From Alteromonas sp. KUL42 (GTDB lineage: Bacteria > Pseudomonadota > Gammaproteobacteria > Enterobacterales > Alteromonadaceae): a DNA stretch of 64,000 bases. The notes beneath the pieces were generated by a model that searched no databases, had not been told where the DNA came from, and saw nothing but the letters and a program-made list of their open reading frames with translations. The DNA lies in assembly GCF_006538325.1 (NCBI RefSeq), contig NZ_BJKK01000011.1, forward strand, positions 62,001-126,000, written 5' to 3'. This document shows, piece after piece, positions 8,201 through 17,248 of this stretch (the stretch's first letter is position 1; every line of letters begins with the position of its first letter). The position numbers were made by a program, and so were the translations under genes.

Positions 8201-9196
8201 ATGCCTATACCTTATTCGCTTTTAGACTTGGCGCCAATTTCAGAAGGCTCAGGCGTGAAGGACGCCCTTGAAAATTCTCGTAAATTGGCTGTGCAAGCAG
8301 AGCGGGATGGGTATGAGCGAGTATGGCTTGCAGAACATCACGGAATGCGCGGTGTGGCAAGTTCTGCAACTTCAGTGGTGCTTTCACACATTGGGCATGC
8401 TACCTCCACTATTAAAATTGGGGCGGGTGGTATTATGTTACCAAATCACTCTCCTTTAGTGATTGCGGAACAGTTTGGAACCTTAGCAGCACTGTTTCCT
8501 GAGCGCATTGAGTTGGGTTTAGGAAGGGCGCCGGGCACCGATATGGCAACTGCGAGGGCGCTTAGACGAAACTTGCAAAGTGATGTAGATAATTACCCTC
8601 AAGATATTCGAGAATTGCAGTCCTATTTTGACGCCCCGTCTGAGACTTCACCCATTATGGCAATTCCGGGCCAAAATACACATATTCCGCTTTGGCTACT
8701 GGGCTCCAGTTTATACAGCGCGCAAGTCGCAGCGAAGATGGGATTGCCCTATTCTTTTGCATCGCATTTCGCCCCCGAGCACCTCTTCGATGCAATTAGT
8801 GTTTATCGCAATTTGTTTACGCCATCTGTGCAGTGTGCTGAGCCAAAGGTGATGGCGGGAGTCATGGTTGTGGTGGCCGATACAGATGATGAAGCTGAAT
8901 ATTGGTTTACGTCGGTAAAGCAGCAGTTCATGAATATGCGAAGAGGGTTAAACAAACCTTTTGCAAAACCCGTTAGAGACTTAAGCCAAATATGTACAGC
9001 CGAGGATGAGTTTATGCTCGCCAATGTATTACGTTATGCGCTAGTGGGTTCAAAAAACACTGTGGCTGAGCGGTTAGAACAATTCGCATCTTCTACAACC
9101 ATAGATGAAATTATTGTTTCAATGCCCATTTTCGATATTGATGCGCGATTGAAAAGTGTAAATTTATTTGCAGATATAGCTGCAAAAGCGAATTGA
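8201..9196 (+). CDS. Luciferase-like flavin-dependent monooxygenase family protein (YhbW-like)
   Basis: The 331-aa protein matches the LLM-class TIM barrel throughout and is very close in motif to E. coli YhbW: '[13 protein letters not shown]' at the N-terminus, '[19 protein letters not shown]', '[20 protein letters not shown]' and '[14 protein letters not shown]'. These form the flavin and substrate pocket of the bacterial luciferase superfamily. It would use reduced FMN and oxygen; the substrate of YhbW-type enzymes is not established. It has its own ribosome site and stands alone between a divergent thioesterase gene and a diguanylate cyclase gene. Confidence 0.85.
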   Translation: MPIPYSLLDLAPISEGSGVKDALENSRKLAVQAERDGYERVWLAEHHGMRGVASSATSVVLSHIGHATSTIKIGAGGIMLPNHSPLVIAEQFGTLAALFPERIELGLGRAPGTDMATARALRRNLQSDVDNYPQDIRELQSYFDAPSETSPIMAIPGQNTHIPLWLLGSSLYSAQVAAKMGLPYSFASHFAPEHLFDAISVYRNLFTPSVQCAEPKVMAGVMVVVADTDDEAEYWFTSVKQQFMNMRRGLNKPFAKPVRDLSQICTAEDEFMLANVLRYALVGSKNTVAERLEQFASSTTIDEIIVSMPIFDIDARLKSVNLFADIAAKAN

Positions 9197-9353
9197 TTTC
9201 ATCTTCTGCCACCTTTTTGTTAGTAGATGATAGTCGAGGCTTAGTTAGTTTTCTGATTTTGTAGGTTTTAATACAAGATTAAAACTAAAGTACACAACAC
9301 GTTACCCAAGTTGGCGTTATACTTAATACACTATTTAATCTTCCTCGTTCATT

Positions 9354-10430
9354 GTGGTTAGTAATGTGAAGCTAAACAAATCGACAGAATTAGTCCGATT
9401 GCGTATCGCCCTACTCATAGGCGCTAGTCTCGTAGTGTGCTTCATTGGCGCAAGCCTATCATTGCTGCCAAGCAACATGTATGAGTTGTACCTTTTCGAC
9501 AAGTTATTTATACAAGTTCCCATTTTTGCTCTGGTTGCTGCTTTTTCATTTTGGCGCCACTTTTCCCAATATAAAGCGTATATTTTCTTTCTTTCATTGC
9601 TTGTGTTGTCGTTTAGTAACTATTGGCTTATTTGGGTATGTTGGACAGAGTTCGGCTTCGTTTTTCCCTATGAGGGAACAATTCTATATGCCTTCTTTTG
9701 TGTTTTTGCTTTAGGTATTCCATTTACATTGGCGTTCATTGCTAACGCACTAAGTCTCATTGGATTTATATGGCTGATGTGGTTGGCTCCTATTTATGGC
9801 GATAGAGTCGTTATTTCGAGCGCTTTTGTGGCGGGTTCTCTGTTCGTTTGTGCCTATGCAAAATATCGCCTTGATAGAACCTTGAGCATGTTGAAAGAGT
9901 CCAATGAGCGGCTACTAAAATTAAGTAAATTTGACCCGTTGACAGACCTTTTAAATCGTCGAGCACTCCGTGAGCGTTGTGCGAAGTTATTGGCCATAAG
10001 TAAACGACATAACGTAGCTATGGCAGTGCTGATGTTAGATTTGGATGATTTTAAAAAGTACAACGATAGCTTTGGCCATCAGCAAGGTGACGAAGCTATT
10101 AAAGTACAAGCCAGCATCATGAAAGCCACATTCAAAAGAGACACTGACATAATTGGTCGATATGGTGGAGAGGAGTTTATTGTTGTTCTGAGTGATATTA
10201 CTCCTCAGCAAGTTAATGAACATTGCCAAACACTTTTGGATAAATGGCGAGAAGTAAATATGCGTCATGCTGAGGGCGCAAAGCACCCCATTATGAGTTG
10301 CTCAATTGGTGCTGTTTACGCAGAAAACGTGAGTAAAACATCAATAGACACACTGATTGATGAAGCTGATGCTGCACTTTACCAAGCGAAAACGAAGGGC
10401 AAAGCCTGTTTTGAATTGAGTAACATTTAA
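9354..10430 (+). CDS. Membrane-bound diguanylate cyclase (GGDEF)
   Basis: About 180 N-terminal residues contain roughly six hydrophobic helices of a membrane sensor (MASE-like), with a short linker 'RTLSMLKESNERLLKLSKF' before the catalytic domain. The GGDEF domain starts with 'DPLTDLLNRRAL' and has the metal site 'LMLDLDDFKKYNDSFGH' and the active-site loop GGEEF in 'GRYGGEEFIVVL', so it should be active and make cyclic di-GMP from two GTP. No RxxD inhibitory site stands out just before GGEEF. The start is uncertain (GTG 9354 or GTG 9366) since neither has a clear ribosome site. The two convergent stops (10430 and 10431) abut. Confidence 0.85.
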   Translation: MVSNVKLNKSTELVRLRIALLIGASLVVCFIGASLSLLPSNMYELYLFDKLFIQVPIFALVAAFSFWRHFSQYKAYIFFLSLLVLSFSNYWLIWVCWTEFGFVFPYEGTILYAFFCVFALGIPFTLAFIANALSLIGFIWLMWLAPIYGDRVVISSAFVAGSLFVCAYAKYRLDRTLSMLKESNERLLKLSKFDPLTDLLNRRALRERCAKLLAISKRHNVAMAVLMLDLDDFKKYNDSFGHQQGDEAIKVQASIMKATFKRDTDIIGRYGGEEFIVVLSDITPQQVNEHCQTLLDKWREVNMRHAEGAKHPIMSCSIGAVYAENVSKTSIDTLIDEADAALYQAKTKGKACFELSNI

Positions 10431-11546
10431 TTACCTATTTGTTTGTCTGACTTCATTATGCACAATCCAACTCGATATTGTGTTTAAAAAGCCATCTATA
10501 AATTGTTTATCAAGTGTCGGGTACTCCTTCCTCAAGCCGCTTTCTGCGTGTTGAAAATAATGATTTGCGTGCTCAAACGTGGAAAAGTGGTAGTTTACGC
10601 CAGCAGTAAGAAGTGCTTTTTCCATAGTGTCCTTATTTTGGTCAATTGTTACTTGTAGGTCTTTACCACCAAATAGCCCAAGTACAGGCTCGTTAAAATC
10701 TTTAATGTTTTTAGCTGGATCATGATAAAGAAACGAAGTCAGCGACGGCAGTGCATAAACAATTTCAAACTCCCTTGTTTGCGCATCGGCTAACTTTTTC
10801 AAGTCAGGTTTTGACTGATGCTGGTGCAATGGTGAAGCAGTTAATACGCTTAATACCGTTGTATTGAAGTTTTCTAGGGCGCCTTCGGTATTGCTATTAT
10901 TTTCAATAGCCCACATAAGACGGTGGTGAGCTGATACGCCTTTCTCAACGAGTGCTTTACTAATATTTAGTTGAGTATATTCTTGGCGAACTTGATATAA
11001 GACAATATCAATAAGCGGTACTGATGGAGCTGCCATGAGTATCACTTTTTCAATTTCCTCTCTTTCGACGGCAACATTGGCTGCCACAATACCACCCTGA
11101 CTATGACCGAGAAGAATGAAATGCTTATACATATGCTCTTTGTGTGAGGAAAAATAGTTGAGAATATGCGCAACATCATCAGTGTGATCTCTCAGTGTAC
11201 TTTGTCCAAAGTTGCCCGTACTTCCACCAATACCACGATCATCAAATCGAAAACTTGCAATTCCTTGAGAGGCTAGGTGTTTTGCAATGTGATGAAAGAC
11301 TTTAAACCCGTCAAGTGTTTCATCTCGGTCTTGTGGCCCACTGCCAGAAAGCATAATTACGAGTGAGTCAGTGAGCGACTCTTGGGGCAAGGAAAGTGTT
11401 CCCGCGATGATGGTTTCTCCCGTGTTTATAACATGCTCAATATTAGTGTCACTCGCTTCAGCAGCCATCACTATTTTCGGATGAACTATTAAACTCCCTA
11501 ACAATAATAGACCTGCGTACTTTTGAATAAAAACTGTCATACTCAT
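10431..11546 (-). CDS. Secreted alpha/beta hydrolase (serine esterase/lipase-like)
   Basis: A signal peptide (about 1-29) precedes a complete alpha/beta hydrolase fold of 371 aa in total. The oxyanion strand is 'LVIMLSGSGPQDRDET', the nucleophile elbow GHSQGG, the acid likely the Asp in 'GLFGGKDLQVTIDQ', and the base the His in 'TFEHANHYF'. The 'FDDRGIGGSTG' segment is typical of YqiA/FrsA-like peptidases and acyl esterases. It follows a small membrane protein gene by 9 bases and an AGGAG site overlaps that spacer, so the two are co-transcribed. The substrate is unknown. Confidence 0.8.
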   Translation of the reverse strand: MSMTVFIQKYAGLLLLGSLIVHPKIVMAAEASDTNIEHVINTGETIIAGTLSLPQESLTDSLVIMLSGSGPQDRDETLDGFKVFHHIAKHLASQGIASFRFDDRGIGGSTGNFGQSTLRDHTDDVAHILNYFSSHKEHMYKHFILLGHSQGGIVAANVAVEREEIEKVILMAAPSVPLIDIVLYQVRQEYTQLNISKALVEKGVSAHHRLMWAIENNSNTEGALENFNTTVLSVLTASPLHQHQSKPDLKKLADAQTREFEIVYALPSLTSFLYHDPAKNIKDFNEPVLGLFGGKDLQVTIDQNKDTMEKALLTAGVNYHFSTFEHANHYFQHAESGLRKEYPTLDKQFIDGFLNTISSWIVHNEVRQTNR

Positions 11547-11555
11547 ACATGGCTC

Positions 11556-11960
11556 CTATCTGGGTTCATTGGGTGGCTGACATACAATGGATGCATATTC
11601 GCTGCCTATATGCATGAGAAGCCCAACAAAACAAAAGGTAAAAAGGGCCGACCCACTGCCGGTATAAAGGTAGTAGCTCAAGCCTGATGCAACTACAAAA
11701 GCAAGTGCATGCCCGCTAATACTCGTAGCTAGATATGCGGGGGATGGAAGGTGTACTTTTCCTTGTGGACTTAGTTTAGAAACCACGATAAGTACGTGGG
11801 AAATCATTACCATCACTACAATTAAAACAACTGTGTTTAGACTTGCTGCAGTTAAAGGTGTGGCAAACGTGGCATCATCAATAAAATGGATGATGAGATA
11901 GTACATCGCAAAGAGCTGCACAAGCCGTACTATCCAAACTGCGCATTCTCGTCTGGACAT
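11556..11960 (-). CDS. Small four-helix membrane protein, unknown function
   Basis: The 134-aa product is made of about four transmembrane helices (around residues 8-25, 40-60, 76-98 and 102-122) with short loops and a Cys near the end. The start is supported by GGAG seven bases upstream. It is the first gene of a two-gene unit with the secreted hydrolase, which suggests an accessory or membrane-anchoring role, but no family could be named. Confidence 0.65.
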   Translation of the reverse strand: MSRRECAVWIVRLVQLFAMYYLIIHFIDDATFATPLTAASLNTVVLIVVMVMISHVLIVVSKLSPQGKVHLPSPAYLATSISGHALAFVVASGLSYYLYTGSGSALFTFCFVGLLMHIGSEYASIVCQPPNEPR

Positions 11961-12276
11961 CAGAATCTCCGTTAACTCACTTATCTATCTCGGCTTTTAA
12001 GCCAAATTGGGGCAACAACCTATTCAATACAAACAAGTGAATGAACATACAAATCATCCACTCATATATTGCATTTTGTTATCGTAAAGAAGGGTTATAC
12101 AACAATACATAAACAATTATGCAGACTGGGTAAACGAATATGTATGACTCACTTTTCCTAAAAAGTGATTACTATAAGGGGGGAGGGTTAAATACTGCTT
12201 TTCATTACGCGTCTATTTCGTATGAATTTTTTCGTGTTTTATGATGGATTTTAATCATTTTTTTTAAAGGAGATGT
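11961..12276. other. Intergenic region between divergent genes
   Basis: AT-rich spacer of about 316 bases with a run of eight T and a GGGGGGAGGG patch near 12179-12187. It must hold the promoters for the minus-strand membrane protein and the plus-strand redox operon; no operator was recognised. Confidence 0.4.
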
Positions 12277-12318
12277 ATGGCTAACCTTATTGATGTCAAC
12301 AATAAACATAGGGGTTAG
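12277..12318 (+). CDS. Possible 13-residue leader ORF ahead of the DsbA-like operon
   Basis: An unusually good ribosome site (AAAGGAG, 12266-12272) precedes ATG 12277, which opens a 13-codon frame (MANLIDVNNKHRG) ending in TAG at 12316-12318, two bases before the GTG start of the DsbA-like gene. Its last codons lie in an inverted repeat (GGCTAACC ... GGGTTAGC) that spans the ribosome site of the next gene. Translation of the mini-frame could thus open or couple to the downstream gene. No residue bias suggests amino-acid attenuation. A second short frame, ATG 12273 to TAA, overlaps it. Confidence 0.35.
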   Translation: MANLIDVNNKHRG

Positions 12319-12320
12319 CT

Positions 12321-12980
12321 GTGACTACAATAGAGTTTTTTCATGATGCGGTATGTGGCTGGTGTTATTTGCTATCACCTAGGTTGCGTATAATTGCTGC
12401 AAAGTATCCAGTAAAAATAGTACATCGCGCTTTTGTCCTTCAGTACAATGAAAGTGACATGATTACGCGCTTTGGCTCATTGCGACAAGCCAAACAAGAG
12501 ATACTCCAACATTGGGCGCAATGTCAGCAATATGCAGAGCAACCTGAGTTAATTAATATTGAAGGTATGCGTGCAGCTTCGTTTGATTATCCTACAGGGT
12601 ACTTGGCTGCTTTGTATGCCAAAGCTATAGAACAGCATTGTGGACAGATGGCACATTGGCATTTTTTTGATGCTGTGCAGCGAGCGCATTTATATGAAGC
12701 TCAAAATATTGCCGATCCACAGGTTCTGAACGCTATTACCAATACCTTGGCATGTACTTATGATATTCCTTACGCGTCAATCATCGCCAGTGTTCATTCT
12801 TCCAAAGTAATTAAAGCAGTCACCAACGACAATTTGCGCGCTGAAGCCTTTGGCATACGAACGATCCCCTCGTTACTTATTAATGGTAGAAAGTCTGTTT
12901 CTCAGACATTAAGCCTTGAGCAACTCGAATCACTCGTCATTTCGAGTTTATCCGCAAACCTTGTGGAGGATGAGCTATGA
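12321..12980 (+). CDS. DsbA-family (FrnE-type) thioredoxin-fold protein
   Basis: A GTG start follows AGGGG at a 6-base distance. The 219-aa chain has the active-site CGWC in 'FFHDAVCGWCYLLSPRL' on the first strand, a helical insert as in DsbA, and the cis-Pro loop 'GIRTIPSLLING'. There is no signal peptide, so it is cytoplasmic, like the FrnE and 2-hydroxychromene-2-carboxylate isomerase-like relatives. It leads an operon of redox and small-molecule genes and overlaps the next gene by 4 bases (ATGA). A role in thiol-disulfide chemistry or as a GSH-dependent isomerase is possible; the CXXC favours the first. Confidence 0.8.
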   Translation: MTTIEFFHDAVCGWCYLLSPRLRIIAAKYPVKIVHRAFVLQYNESDMITRFGSLRQAKQEILQHWAQCQQYAEQPELINIEGMRAASFDYPTGYLAALYAKAIEQHCGQMAHWHFFDAVQRAHLYEAQNIADPQVLNAITNTLACTYDIPYASIIASVHSSKVIKAVTNDNLRAEAFGIRTIPSLLINGRKSVSQTLSLEQLESLVISSLSANLVEDEL

Positions 12981-13966
12981 ATATATTACTCAGTGCTGCA
13001 CTTTACGTCGCTTTAAATTCAACCTCCCCGCAATTTGTTGGTACGAGCCCTTGGGGAGAAAGCGACGAGATTGGGCGATTAAATATGATGACACCACAGC
13101 GTAAAGCTGACGTAATGGCACGGGTTGATGCAAGCCATGTTTACGATTTGTCCGTTGAATATTTTGTGGGTATGCCAAGTTGGCAAGCCGCTGGCGATCC
13201 CCACTATCAGTTCTGGATGACACACACGCCCCGCGGTGCAGTGACAGACAATGTATTGGAAATGGGTAAGGATATAAATCGGCATGTGAGTTATTCAGGC
13301 AGTGCGTTCTCCATGTATAGCCATACCGGCACGCACATTGACACGTTTAGCCACTTTGGTCTTAACGGCCAGATATACAATCACTTTAGTGCGGATAACC
13401 ACTTAGGTGATAAGGGGTGGCAGCGCAGTGGTGCGGAAACTATTCCTCCGATAGTTGCACGTGGCGTACTAATCGATCTTCCCAAGTCAAAAGGCATTGA
13501 AATGCTTCCCGACAACTATCGAATCACTGTTTCAGATATTCAAGCTGCGCTGCTGAGTCAGAATGTAGCACTTGAAGAAGGTGATGTTGTACTACTTCGT
13601 ACTGGGCGTATGAAAAACTACGAAGATGCAGCTCAATTTATGATGAATTCTCCGGGGTTAGGAATGGCCGCAGCGAGATTTCTAGCTGAGAAGAGCAAGG
13701 CCATGGTCATCGGTGCAGATAACTTAAGCTTTGAAGCTTTTCCTTCAGAGGTAGAAGGCAATTATGTGCCCGTTCACACTTACTTATTGACGCAAATTGG
13801 CGTGCCTATTATGGAACTTGTGAATTTGGAGAGTCTAGCTGCTTCTGAAGTTTACGAGTTCGCATTTGTTGGTAGTTCACTTAAGTTGCGAGGCGCTGAT
13901 GCTGCACCGCTGCGCCCTATTGCATTTCCGTTCAAAGCAACTTTTGGTGAGCAAAAGGAGAATTAA
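12977..13966 (+). CDS. Cyclase-family (KynB-like) metal-dependent amidohydrolase
   Basis: The 329-aa protein carries the cyclase/kynurenine formamidase signature 'HTGTHIDTFSHFG' (H-x-G-T-H-x-D-x-x-x-H), which binds a divalent metal, and a second segment 'ADNLSFEAFP' with 'VPVHTYLLTQIGVPIMELVNLE' at the active-site end, as in polyketide-type cyclases. It hydrolyses amide or lactone bonds of small aromatic acids in the characterised members. The N-terminal stretch may be a weak signal or simply an extension. It is translationally coupled to the DsbA-like gene by ATGA and precedes the nitroreductase gene by two bases. Confidence 0.8.
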   Translation: MNILLSAALYVALNSTSPQFVGTSPWGESDEIGRLNMMTPQRKADVMARVDASHVYDLSVEYFVGMPSWQAAGDPHYQFWMTHTPRGAVTDNVLEMGKDINRHVSYSGSAFSMYSHTGTHIDTFSHFGLNGQIYNHFSADNHLGDKGWQRSGAETIPPIVARGVLIDLPKSKGIEMLPDNYRITVSDIQAALLSQNVALEEGDVVLLRTGRMKNYEDAAQFMMNSPGLGMAAARFLAEKSKAMVIGADNLSFEAFPSEVEGNYVPVHTYLLTQIGVPIMELVNLESLAASEVYEFAFVGSSLKLRGADAAPLRPIAFPFKATFGEQKEN

Positions 13967-13968
13967 CT

Positions 13969-14595
13969 ATGAATTTGTTAGACGCTTTAAATTGGCGTTA
14001 TGCCGTGCGCGAATTTGCAGATACTACACTAGACGAAGAAGTAGTTTCAGAACTCGTTGAAGCAACGCGGCTGAGCCCATCAGCATATGGATTGCAACCG
14101 TACAAGTTGATCGTTATTCACTCTGACTCAATTAAAACCAAGCTTTTAGACTATGCAATGGGGCAATCAAAAGTAAAACACTGTTCTCATTTATTAGTGT
14201 TCGCAGTAAATACCACTATTAATGAGCAATTCATTGCACAACATTTTGCATATTTTGAACGCGAACGAAGTCTTGAAAATGGTGCGCTTGCGGGTTATCA
14301 GCAGCATGTAAAAGATGTAATGTTGCCTTTGACCACAGAGCAACTTCAACAATGGGCGGAAAACCAAGCATACATTGCATTGGGTAACTTACTCACATCG
14401 GCAGCTATTCGGCGCGTTGATACGTGTCCAATGGCAGGCTTTGAGAAACAAGGGTTTGATAAAGTACTTGGGCTTGCCAAGCATGGGCTTAAGAGTACGG
14501 TTATTTGTGCTCTGGGTGAAAGAGCTGACAGTGATGTAAGTGCTGCTGAACGCAAAGTACGTCTTTCAATAGATAGTTTTAGTATGGAGCTCTGA
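13969..14595 (+). CDS. Nitroreductase-family NAD(P)H oxidoreductase (NfsB/YdgI-like)
   Basis: This 208-aa FMN protein has the usual start 'RYAVREFAD', the FMN phosphate-binding region 'ATRLSPSAYGLQPYKLIVI', the dimer helix with 'ENQAYIALGNLLTSAA', and the C-terminal 'DTCPMAGFEKQGFDKVLGL', all diagnostic of the nitroreductase family. It should reduce nitro groups, quinones or flavins with NAD(P)H. It is third in the operon, two bases after the cyclase stop, which points to joint reductive and hydrolytic work on an aromatic compound. Confidence 0.85.
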   Translation: MNLLDALNWRYAVREFADTTLDEEVVSELVEATRLSPSAYGLQPYKLIVIHSDSIKTKLLDYAMGQSKVKHCSHLLVFAVNTTINEQFIAQHFAYFERERSLENGALAGYQQHVKDVMLPLTTEQLQQWAENQAYIALGNLLTSAAIRRVDTCPMAGFEKQGFDKVLGLAKHGLKSTVICALGERADSDVSAAERKVRLSIDSFSMEL

Positions 14596-14599
14596 GGTC

Positions 14600-15031
14600 A
14601 TGTTTGCTCTACTAGCGTTATTTGCCGGTGCACTTATTGCGCTACAAGCAGGAATGAACAGTTGGTTGGGAGTGTTGTTGAAAAACGCGCTCTTGGCCAC
14701 GGTGGTCGCCTTTTTGGTCAGTGTACTTGTTAGCGGTACGGTACTGATAAGTACAACGAAGCAATGGCCAGCTCTCAATGACATTCGAGCGGTTCCTTGG
14801 TACCTGTGGTTAGGTGGCGTATTAAGTGCAACGGGGGTTGGGTTGTTCTATTTACTTATTCCCAAGCTAGGTGTAGGAACAATGATGTCTTTTGCTCTTA
14901 CCGGACAGTTGGTGTTGGCGGTAGTTATTAGTCACTTTGGGTGGTTTGACTTACCACAAGCACCCATTAACCATACAAAGTTACTCGGTCTAATGACAAT
15001 GGTTGTGGGCCTCGTTTTGGTAAACAGGTGA
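14600..15031 (+). CDS. YdcZ/DUF606-type DMT-family transporter
   Basis: The product is a 143-aa integral membrane protein with five hydrophobic helices and the DUF606 hallmarks 'LQAGMNSWLG' in helix 1 and 'WYLWLGGVLSATGV' in the middle. Members act as homodimeric or paired small transporters of the drug/metabolite superfamily. The gene lies 4 bases after the nitroreductase, and only 4 bases precede the GNAT gene, so it probably exports or imports the compound handled by the operon. The next gene overlaps none of it. Confidence 0.8.
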   Translation: MFALLALFAGALIALQAGMNSWLGVLLKNALLATVVAFLVSVLVSGTVLISTTKQWPALNDIRAVPWYLWLGGVLSATGVGLFYLLIPKLGVGTMMSFALTGQLVLAVVISHFGWFDLPQAPINHTKLLGLMTMVVGLVLVNR

Positions 15032-15035
15032 TTAT

Positions 15036-15755
15036 ATGAATTCATTTGCAATGCAAAACAGCAGTAATTTACTTGCTCTATGGCGTTGTTATGGCGCAGA
15101 AAAGAAAGGTGGACTATGGTTTTCAACGGGTTGGCCTCACCGTGTTTGGCACGATACGTTGGACTACGACACAACGATTCGAGCGTTGTCAGATATTCAT
15201 ATCAATGAAAAGTACCAAGTGGCGACAATGTCTAATAAAAGCACTGAAGTCAACGTGTCGAGTACAGAGCTAAATGCTGACGCGACGTTGAGGTTGATGC
15301 ATTTTCACATTCCTAGAGCACCTCAAATACTTGAGTCGCATGCGAGATTGGAATTGTTAGAACGTGATGATATGGAAGGCATTCGCGCATTTATGAATAT
15401 GTGTAGCGAAGGGTTTGGTTATGCTATTGAGTTGGCATCGTTGTGCAGAGCGGCTAAACAAGAAGGTGCAAAATTAGGCTTTTTGCAAGTCAATAACGTT
15501 CGTGTTGCTACGATTCTTTTATTTCGACAGGGCGAGTCACTTGGCGTTTTCCAATTGACAGTGCCGCCTAATTATAGAGGAAAGCAGTATGCAACCCAGC
15601 TTATGCTGCAAACCATCGACTGGGCACAAACGCAAGGAGTGTCGCTCATAACATTACAAGCATCAGATATGGGATTAGCGCTCTATCAACGTCTCGGTTT
15701 TAAGACGTCGGGTTCGATAACTTTTTGGAGGCAGCAATGCACAGGATCTCATTAG
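15036..15755 (+). CDS. GNAT-family N-acetyltransferase
   Basis: The 239-aa chain has a non-conserved N-terminal half (about 1-100) and a C-terminal GNAT domain. The acetyl-CoA loop is 'TVPPNYRGKQYATQLM' (the R/Q-x-x-G-x-G/A motif appears as R-G-K-Q-Y-A), and the late 'SDMGLALYQRLGFKTSG' is the usual end of GNAT proteins. It probably acetylates a small molecule or peptide. It is fifth in the operon and its last 19 bases overlap the start of the LysR gene. Confidence 0.8.
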   Translation: MNSFAMQNSSNLLALWRCYGAEKKGGLWFSTGWPHRVWHDTLDYDTTIRALSDIHINEKYQVATMSNKSTEVNVSSTELNADATLRLMHFHIPRAPQILESHARLELLERDDMEGIRAFMNMCSEGFGYAIELASLCRAAKQEGAKLGFLQVNNVRVATILLFRQGESLGVFQLTVPPNYRGKQYATQLMLQTIDWAQTQGVSLITLQASDMGLALYQRLGFKTSGSITFWRQQCTGSH

Positions 15756-16606
15756 AACAATGGCGAATGTACATTGCAGTTGTTGACCATGGAGGGTTCG
15801 CTCAAGCCGGTGATGCATTGTATAAAACTCAGTCAACCATCAGTCACAGTATCAAAAAGCTAGAAAGTACAGTTGGTAAACAATTGTTCGAAGTGGTAGG
15901 GCGCAAAGCTGTTCTGACGCCCTACGGAGAAAGTTTGTTATCAGCAGCGCGGACTTTGGTGAGCCAGGCAGACGCCTTGGAGCATGATGCTATCACTCAG
16001 CAACGTGAAATTCGCACAACGTTCAATATTGCTGTAGACATATTATTTCCCAAAGCACAGTTATGGAATGCTGTAGCGAAACTCGCTAATGAATACCCAA
16101 GCCTTAATATTCAGGTACATGAAACAGTGTTGTCTCGCAGTGGCGAACTACTTGACGATGGCACAGTTGATATAGGAATTGCCAGTGCAATACCCAAAGG
16201 ATACAGCACGCAGTTAATTAGCACAGTAGATCTTTGTGCGGTTGCGCACAGTGCACACCCTATGGCAAATGGTGAAATACATTCCCTAAAAGAGCTTGAG
16301 CAACACAGGCAGATTGTCATTCGCGATGCGGGATTGAGAAACAACCAGAATTCTGGTTGGCTGGGCTCAGTTAGTCGGCTAACGGTGAGTAATTTTGAAC
16401 AAGCTTGGCAAGGAGTACTACACAACATTGGGTTTGCATGGTTGCCGGTTTGGTTCATAGAGAAACAAAACAGTTCGGAAATTGTTCATCTTAAGTTGAA
16501 TAATGGATTAATGCGCACAGTTGCGTTGCAACTAGCGATAAGACCTGACCTAGGGGCTAGCCACGTAGTGAGCGTATTCGTGAAATATTTATCTGAACGC
16601 AAGTGA
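15737..16606 (+). CDS. LysR-family transcriptional regulator
   Basis: The ATG at 15737 is favoured over the TTG at 15725 because GGAG at 15727-15730 is in the right place. An N-terminal winged HTH (FAQAGDALYKTQSTISHSIKK) is followed by a periplasmic-binding-fold effector domain. It overlaps the end of the GNAT gene and lies inside the plus-strand redox cluster, so it most likely controls that cluster; LysR genes are usually divergent from their target, so being last in the operon is a little unusual. The effector is unknown. Confidence 0.85.
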   Translation: MHRISLEQWRMYIAVVDHGGFAQAGDALYKTQSTISHSIKKLESTVGKQLFEVVGRKAVLTPYGESLLSAARTLVSQADALEHDAITQQREIRTTFNIAVDILFPKAQLWNAVAKLANEYPSLNIQVHETVLSRSGELLDDGTVDIGIASAIPKGYSTQLISTVDLCAVAHSAHPMANGEIHSLKELEQHRQIVIRDAGLRNNQNSGWLGSVSRLTVSNFEQAWQGVLHNIGFAWLPVWFIEKQNSSEIVHLKLNNGLMRTVALQLAIRPDLGASHVVSVFVKYLSERK

Positions 16607-16663
16607 ATTGTATTGCTTTGAAGCCAGTGTGAAGTGACCCGTATATAGTTTTAAGGGAAGTGT

Positions 16664-17248
16664 ATGAAAAAGTTAGGCATTGTTTATTTCAGTGCAACCG
16701 GTACTACCAAAGCGTTGGCTAAGGCCATAGAAGAAGGTGCTAATGAAATCGAAAATACACAGGTACGACTTTTCCCAATTGGTAAAGAGCAGCTTGTCGA
16801 TGGTCGTTTTGTTGACCTAGCCGTGTTGTCTAAGCTAGGGGAGTGTGATGCTATTGTTTTCGGTTCACCAACATATATGGGAGGCGTGGCTAGTCAGTTT
16901 AAAGCATTCGCTGATGCTACCAGCGAATTATGGTGTGAACAGCTGTGGGCTAATAAGTTGGCTGCCGGCTTTACCTGTGGCAGCGCGCTAAATGGTGACC
17001 AATCGAGTACGCTTTACTATATGATCACCTTAGCATGCCAGCACGGTATGTTGTGGGTAAGTGTAGATGCAGCCCATGGCTATACAAAAAAGAATATTAA
17101 TCGATTAGGAAGCCAACTAGGTGTTGTTGCACAAACAACCAGCGAAAGTTTACATGAGATTGACCTTGCAACAGCTCACTATCTGGGCAAGCGTATTGCA
17201 GGTTTACTCAATGAGAAAACGCGAGTACCTCTTCTACATGATGAATAA
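16664..17248 (+). CDS. Flavodoxin-like NAD(P)H-dependent reductase (WrbA-related)
   Basis: The 194-aa protein starts with a flavodoxin fold phosphate loop, 'VYFSATGTTKALAKAI', and has 'DAIVFGSPTYMGGVASQFKAF', typical of WrbA and related FMN quinone reductases, with 'GFTCGSALNGDQSSTL' in the third loop. It has its own GGAAG ribosome site and lies 57 bases after the LysR gene. It probably performs two-electron reduction of quinones or flavins in the cytoplasm, in line with the redox theme of the genes upstream. Its end overlaps the convergent metallo-hydrolase-like gene by 41 bases. Confidence 0.8.
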   Translation: MKKLGIVYFSATGTTKALAKAIEEGANEIENTQVRLFPIGKEQLVDGRFVDLAVLSKLGECDAIVFGSPTYMGGVASQFKAFADATSELWCEQLWANKLAAGFTCGSALNGDQSSTLYYMITLACQHGMLWVSVDAAHGYTKKNINRLGSQLGVVAQTTSESLHEIDLATAHYLGKRIAGLLNEKTRVPLLHDE

